A stretch of DNA of 64,000 nucleotides from Rheinheimera sp. (GTDB lineage Bacteria; Pseudomonadota; Gammaproteobacteria; Enterobacterales; Alteromonadaceae): contig SSFI01000070.1 of NCBI GenBank assembly GCA_008015325.1, positions 16,263 to 80,262 of the forward strand, read 5' to 3'. Shown piece by piece: positions 60,792 to 64,000 of the stretch. The position numbers and the translations under genes are program-made. The notes under the pieces are model-generated. The model had not been told where the DNA came from. It worked only from the letters and a program-made list of their open reading frames with translations, and ran no database searches. Numbering within the stretch: the first letter of the stretch is position 1; each line of letters opens with the position of its first letter.

Positions 60792-62180
60792 ATGAAAACA
60801 TTACTCGCGATTGATGATGACCTTGGCATCCAGAAGCAGCTCAAATGGAGTCTGACTGATTATGAAGTAGTTTTTGCCGAGGACCGCCCGTCGGCTTTGC
60901 AACAATTACGTCGCTACGAGCCAGCTGTTGTTACCCTTGATCTCGGTTTACCGCCAGACCCCACCAATGCATCTGAAGGTATGGCGTGTCTGACCGAAAT
61001 TTTACAGCATAATCCGAATACTAAAGTGATAGTGATCACCGGCAGTACTGATACTGAACACGCTTTACAGGCAATTTCGCTCGGAGCTTACGACTACTAT
61101 CAAAAACCCATCGATGTTGATGTACTAAATGTCATTGTCGGGCGGGCTTTTAAACTCAGTGAAATAGAGGCGGAAAACCGGGTCCTCAAAGCCACAGCAT
61201 ACAAACAACAGGACATTATCGGTAACAGTGAATCGATTCAAAAAGCCTGTCGGATGGTTGATAAGATTGCCCCTACTGAAATAACAACCTTACTGCTGGG
61301 CGAATCCGGGACAGGTAAAGAAGTCTTCGCCCGGGCTATTCATAAACAAAGTCCACGTGCGGATAAACCTTTTGTCGCAATTAACTGCGCATCGATCCCG
61401 GACAATCTGCTCGAAAGCGAGTTGTTTGGTTATGAAAAAGGTGCATTTACCGGTGCGAATAAAACCACATTAGGCAAAATCGAAACCGCAAATGGCGGCA
61501 CCCTGATGCTTGATGAAATTGGTGATATGCCGTTAGCTTTACAGGCGAAAATGCTGCGGTTTCTGCAAGAACGCGTCATTGAACGCGTCGGCGGACGTTC
61601 AGAGATTGAAGTTGATGTCCGCGTCGTATGCGCCACGCACCGCAATTTAGCCGAAATGGTCGCAGAACAGACTTTTCGCGAAGATTTATTCTATCGGGTC
61701 AGCGAAATCACATTAAATATCCCACCGTTACGGAATCGTGGACATGATATTGTGATAATTGCCAAGTCCTTGCTGCATCGATTTAATGCCGAATTCAATA
61801 CCAATATTCAGGGATTCACTGAAGATGCCATCAACGCGATGTTGGGCCATCGCTGGCCAGGTAACATCCGTGAACTACAAAACAAATTAAAATCAGCAGT
61901 GATCATGGCTGACACAAAATTCATCAATGCCGAGGACCTGGGTTTGCTCCCATCCAGCCAATCCAATAATTTACCCACATTGCGTAAAGTACGGGAACAG
62001 GCTGAAACTCAGGCCATTCGGCACGCGTTTAATGTCGCGAACGGCAATCTGTCAAAAACAGCAGATTTGCTTGGCGTCACTCGACCAACCCTTTATTCGT
62101 TGATCGACAAATATAAGATGCTGGATTTAAGACCACAAGATAACGAACAGCCTGGAGCTATCATCACAGACGAACAGTGA
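60792..62180 (+). CDS. prsR: PrsR-type sigma-54 response regulator
   Basis: A 462-residue NtrC-like activator. The receiver domain (1-125) has LLAIDDDLGIQKQLKW, the phospho-acceptor Asp in VVTLDLGLPPDP and Lys in YYQKPIDVDVL. The AAA domain has LLLGESGTGKEVFARA, the sigma-54-contacting GYEKGAFTGANKT and GGTLMLDEIGDMPLALQ. The C-terminal Fis-type helix-turn-helix is GNLSKTADLLGVTRPTLYSL. It needs RpoN. An ATG at 60780, 4 codons upstream, is possible. It follows prsK by 16 to 28 bases. I found no convincing -24/-12 promoter near the locus. Confidence 0.9.
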   Translation: MKTLLAIDDDLGIQKQLKWSLTDYEVVFAEDRPSALQQLRRYEPAVVTLDLGLPPDPTNASEGMACLTEILQHNPNTKVIVITGSTDTEHALQAISLGAYDYYQKPIDVDVLNVIVGRAFKLSEIEAENRVLKATAYKQQDIIGNSESIQKACRMVDKIAPTEITTLLLGESGTGKEVFARAIHKQSPRADKPFVAINCASIPDNLLESELFGYEKGAFTGANKTTLGKIETANGGTLMLDEIGDMPLALQAKMLRFLQERVIERVGGRSEIEVDVRVVCATHRNLAEMVAEQTFREDLFYRVSEITLNIPPLRNRGHDIVIIAKSLLHRFNAEFNTNIQGFTEDAINAMLGHRWPGNIRELQNKLKSAVIMADTKFINAEDLGLLPSSQSNNLPTLRKVREQAETQAIRHAFNVANGNLSKTADLLGVTRPTLYSLIDKYKMLDLRPQDNEQPGAIITDEQ

Positions 62181-62205
62181 AATAGCTCTACAATGACCAA
62201 AATAG

Positions 62206-62230
62206 CCAGCACTCAGTGCTGGTTTTTTTT
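62206..62230 (+). terminator. terminator of prsR
   Basis: CCAGCAC and GTGCTGG pair around three bases and are followed by eight T, 26 bases after the prsR stop. Confidence 0.85.
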
Positions 62231-62263
62231 GGCCACAAACAGACAAGTCCTGAATTAATGGCA

Positions 62264-62293
62264 TAAAAAAACCCGCCTGCTGGCGGGCTTTTT
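62264..62293. terminator. bidirectional terminator
   Basis: CCCGCC and GGCGGG pair around four bases, with seven A before and T5 after a C, just downstream of the minus-strand TPR gene. Confidence 0.8.
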
Positions 62294-62305
62294 AAATGCC
62301 TGAGC

Positions 62306-63562
62306 TTAAAGCTTAATGCCTTTCTTCTCAGCGCGTTCTTTCACGTATGGGCCCCATGAGTTAGCCATCTTTTCCTGTCCATGCTGACGAGCCAGCAGAA
62401 CATGTTGATAGGCTTCACGCATTTTGCCTTGATAGAAATAGGCACCGATCAGAGAAACGTGCACTTTACCTTTGTCTTTGGTACCGACTTCTAAAGCTTT
62501 TTGTAATGCAGTAGCTGCTTCGGCGTTTTTATTCGCCATTGCCAGTGCATCACCCTGACGACGATATGCATCACCGTCATTTTCTTTAGCGCCTAACATA
62601 CCGTAGAACTTGGCTGCTTTTTCGAATTCGCGGGCAGAAGAGTAAGAACTTGCAATACTCATCAGGATAGCCCGGTCATTCTTCAGCAAACCTGCAGTTA
62701 AGTGTTTTTCCAGCAAGGCTGCAGCTTTGTAAGGCACGTTGTTATTGTTGTACAGGTTAGCGAGCAGTTTAATCTCGTTTTCTGTCTTCAATAAACCCTG
62801 CTTGTAAGCCATATCGATAATCGCTAACGCTTTATCGTATTGCTCATCTACAGAGTAAAACTGGCCTAACATCACCCAAGATTGCTTCTCATTTGGGAAT
62901 ATTGGCAACATAGTTTCCAATACTTCAATCGCTTTCTTGGTCTGCTTCAGCTCGTAATATGAAGCGAACTTCATTTGATACGGCTCTTTTTTCGGCGTTT
63001 TCGAATGTTCGATCGCACGATCAGCCGGTGCTATTACTTTCGCATACTGCTTCATTTCGTAGTACGCGTTAGCGATCCGTAAATCAACGTTTGCGTCGAT
63101 TTCACCGGTAAAATCTGACCACTTGTTATAGTAAGTGATCGCCTGCTCGTACTTCTTCGCCATCAGACTCAAATCGCCGATGTTGCGCAGTAAAGTCGCC
63201 TGGTCAGTAAAGCCCAGTACATCTGGCTGAACCGCTTTAATCATGTAACTTAATGATTTAGCCGGGTCTTTCTCGATGTACAGCTGACCGATAAATTTAT
63301 CTAAATAAGCTTTGTCGAAGGTGTTTGACGCTTCGATTGGCTCTAATAATGCCAGTGCTTCACCGACTTTATTCTGGCCATACAGCTCATAAGCTTTACC
63401 GATTGCTTTACCAACCTTTTCGCCGACTGCCTGAGATTTCCGAGCCTTACGCTCAGCAATCTTGGCCGCGTCCGGAGCTGCGAACGCTGAGTTCACCGGC
63501 AGAGCGGTTACGCCCACTGCAGCAAACACCATCAACGCAGATGTAAGTTTGTTAAATTTCAT
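62306..63562 (-). CDS. TPR-repeat protein of the TonB2-type operon
   Basis: A 418-residue exported protein: signal peptide (MKFNKLTSALMVFAAVGVTA, cleavage near AFA-APD), then a long superhelix of TPR units (for example LYGQNKVGEALALLEPIEAS, KYEQAITYYNKWSDF, QYDKALAIIDMAYKQGL, KNAEAATALQKALEVG). The gene follows tonB by a few bases on the same strand, the usual place of the TPR partner in the TonB2 cluster (ExbB2-ExbD2-TonB2-TPR). It should be periplasmic and support energy transfer to TonB-dependent receptors; the mechanism is not established. Confidence 0.87.
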   Translation of the reverse strand: MKFNKLTSALMVFAAVGVTALPVNSAFAAPDAAKIAERKARKSQAVGEKVGKAIGKAYELYGQNKVGEALALLEPIEASNTFDKAYLDKFIGQLYIEKDPAKSLSYMIKAVQPDVLGFTDQATLLRNIGDLSLMAKKYEQAITYYNKWSDFTGEIDANVDLRIANAYYEMKQYAKVIAPADRAIEHSKTPKKEPYQMKFASYYELKQTKKAIEVLETMLPIFPNEKQSWVMLGQFYSVDEQYDKALAIIDMAYKQGLLKTENEIKLLANLYNNNNVPYKAAALLEKHLTAGLLKNDRAILMSIASSYSSAREFEKAAKFYGMLGAKENDGDAYRRQGDALAMANKNAEAATALQKALEVGTKDKGKVHVSLIGAYFYQGKMREAYQHVLLARQHGQEKMANSWGPYVKERAEKKGIKL

Positions 63563-63564
63563 AC

Positions 63565-64000
63565 TTAACCTCCGGCATTATCAAGGTTGAAGTCTAACTG
63601 CACCATGATCCCGGTTTGCTTTAACGCCTGACCGTTTTCAATTTTTGGTGAGTACTTCCAACGTTTTAATGCACGAATTGCTTCGCGGTCAAACACCCGC
63701 TTCGGCTCAGCATCAACTACTTCAATTTCATCTACAGAACCATCCGGCATGATAGAGAAACGCATTTTTACCCAGCCATTGATACCGTCGCGAGCAGCCT
63801 GAACAGGATACTTCGGTTCGATACGAACGATAGGCGTTGCGTCACCATCACGCATCATGGCACCTGCAGGGTCACCGATACCACCGCTGACTCCGCCGAC
63901 ATCAACTGTCGGGGCGTTAAAGCCGATAGCACCTGTGTCCGTATTACTCGCTTCCTGAACCACTTGTTGCTTTGGCGGCTCTGGCGGCGGTGGTGGTGGT
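63565..64000 (-). CDS. tonB: energy transducer TonB (5' part beyond window)
   Basis: The C-terminal 145 or so codons of a TonB protein; the reading frame is open to the right edge. A Pro-rich linker ([12 protein letters not shown]) precedes the TonB C-terminal domain with [40 protein letters not shown] and [20 protein letters not shown]. The N-terminal membrane anchor lies outside. The short linker and the C-terminal form fit TonB2 rather than TonB1. It is cotranscribed with the TPR gene 2 bases downstream; exbB/exbD are expected to the right. Confidence 0.9.
   Translation of the reverse strand, partial: PPPPPPEPPKQQVVQEASNTDTGAIGFNAPTVDVGGVSGGIGDPAGAMMRDGDATPIVRIEPKYPVQAARDGINGWVKMRFSIMPDGSVDEIEVVDAEPKRVFDREAIRALKRWKYSPKIENGQALKQTGIMVQLDFNLDNAGG

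Overview
This 64-kb window is chromosomal DNA of a Gammaproteobacterium, most likely from the Alteromonadales/Chromatiaceae neighbourhood (Rheinheimera, Arsukibacterium, Alishewanella type). The indications are close E. coli-like orthologues in familiar neighbourhoods (maoP/hdfR, prmB-aroC with smrB and sixA, tesA-ybbA-ybbP, fadR near dsbB) next to families typical of marine gammaproteobacteria (rhombosortase, ECF sigma with DUF3379 anti-sigma, PrsK/PrsR, TonB2-type TonB with a TPR partner). Coding density is very high: no stretch above 300 bases lacks a gene. No IS element, prophage, CRISPR array or rRNA operon was seen. The genus is an inference, not proven.

Layout. 1-2.4 kb: a minus-strand cluster of an RDD membrane protein, a CoxE-type VWA protein and a MoxR ATPase whose reading frame is broken. 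2.5-12.2 kb: cysK, a small lipoprotein, an enoyl-CoA hydratase behind a gamma-glutamyltransferase, a rhombosortase, two RluA-type pseudouridine synthases, an S9 peptidase and azoR. 12.4-16 kb: an ECF sigma/ChrR-type anti-sigma pair and a 749-residue fusion of cysteine desulfurase, metallo-beta-lactamase and rhodanese domains. 16-25.8 kb: fadR, dsbB, fklB, yfcL, an ATP-NAD kinase-like gene, coniferyl aldehyde dehydrogenase, an MFS transporter, aroC, prmB, smrB and sixA. 26-33 kb: an M16 peptidase, a PAS-GGDEF-EAL protein, two small membrane proteins, maoP and hdfR. 33-36.6 kb: the fadIJ beta-oxidation operon behind a perfect FadR-type operator and a PsrA-like palindrome; the fadR gene is 20 kb away.

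36.8-45 kb: an aerotolerance (Bat)-type operon (MoxR, DUF58, DUF4381, VWA, VWA-TPR, BatD) with overlapping genes, followed by a second ECF sigma/anti-sigma pair. 45-56 kb: putP, an HDOD/degenerate-EAL protein, a ComEA-like protein, a glycine-zipper lipoprotein, a PhoPQ-like two-component system, a YfcH-type epimerase and ybbP-ybbA/tesA. 56.2-56.8 kb: a five-gene tRNA operon (Ala-Glu-Glu-Glu-Ala) with a clear sigma-70 promoter and GC-rich discriminator.

57-62.2 kb: probably a remodelled or relict EPS/PEP-CTERM regulatory region. It has an XrtA-type secretion ATPase cut after about 95 residues and fused tail-to-tail with a shortened patatin, then a trypsin-like protease overlapping prsK, then prsR, with no exosortase in view. 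62.3-64 kb: the end of a TonB operon (tonB, cut by the window edge, and a TPR protein).

The most rewarding places to look are the desulfurase-MBL-rhodanese fusion, the truncated ATPase/patatin scar beside the tRNAs, the protease-PrsK-PrsR module, the frameshifted MoxR gene and the dual-operator control of fadIJ.
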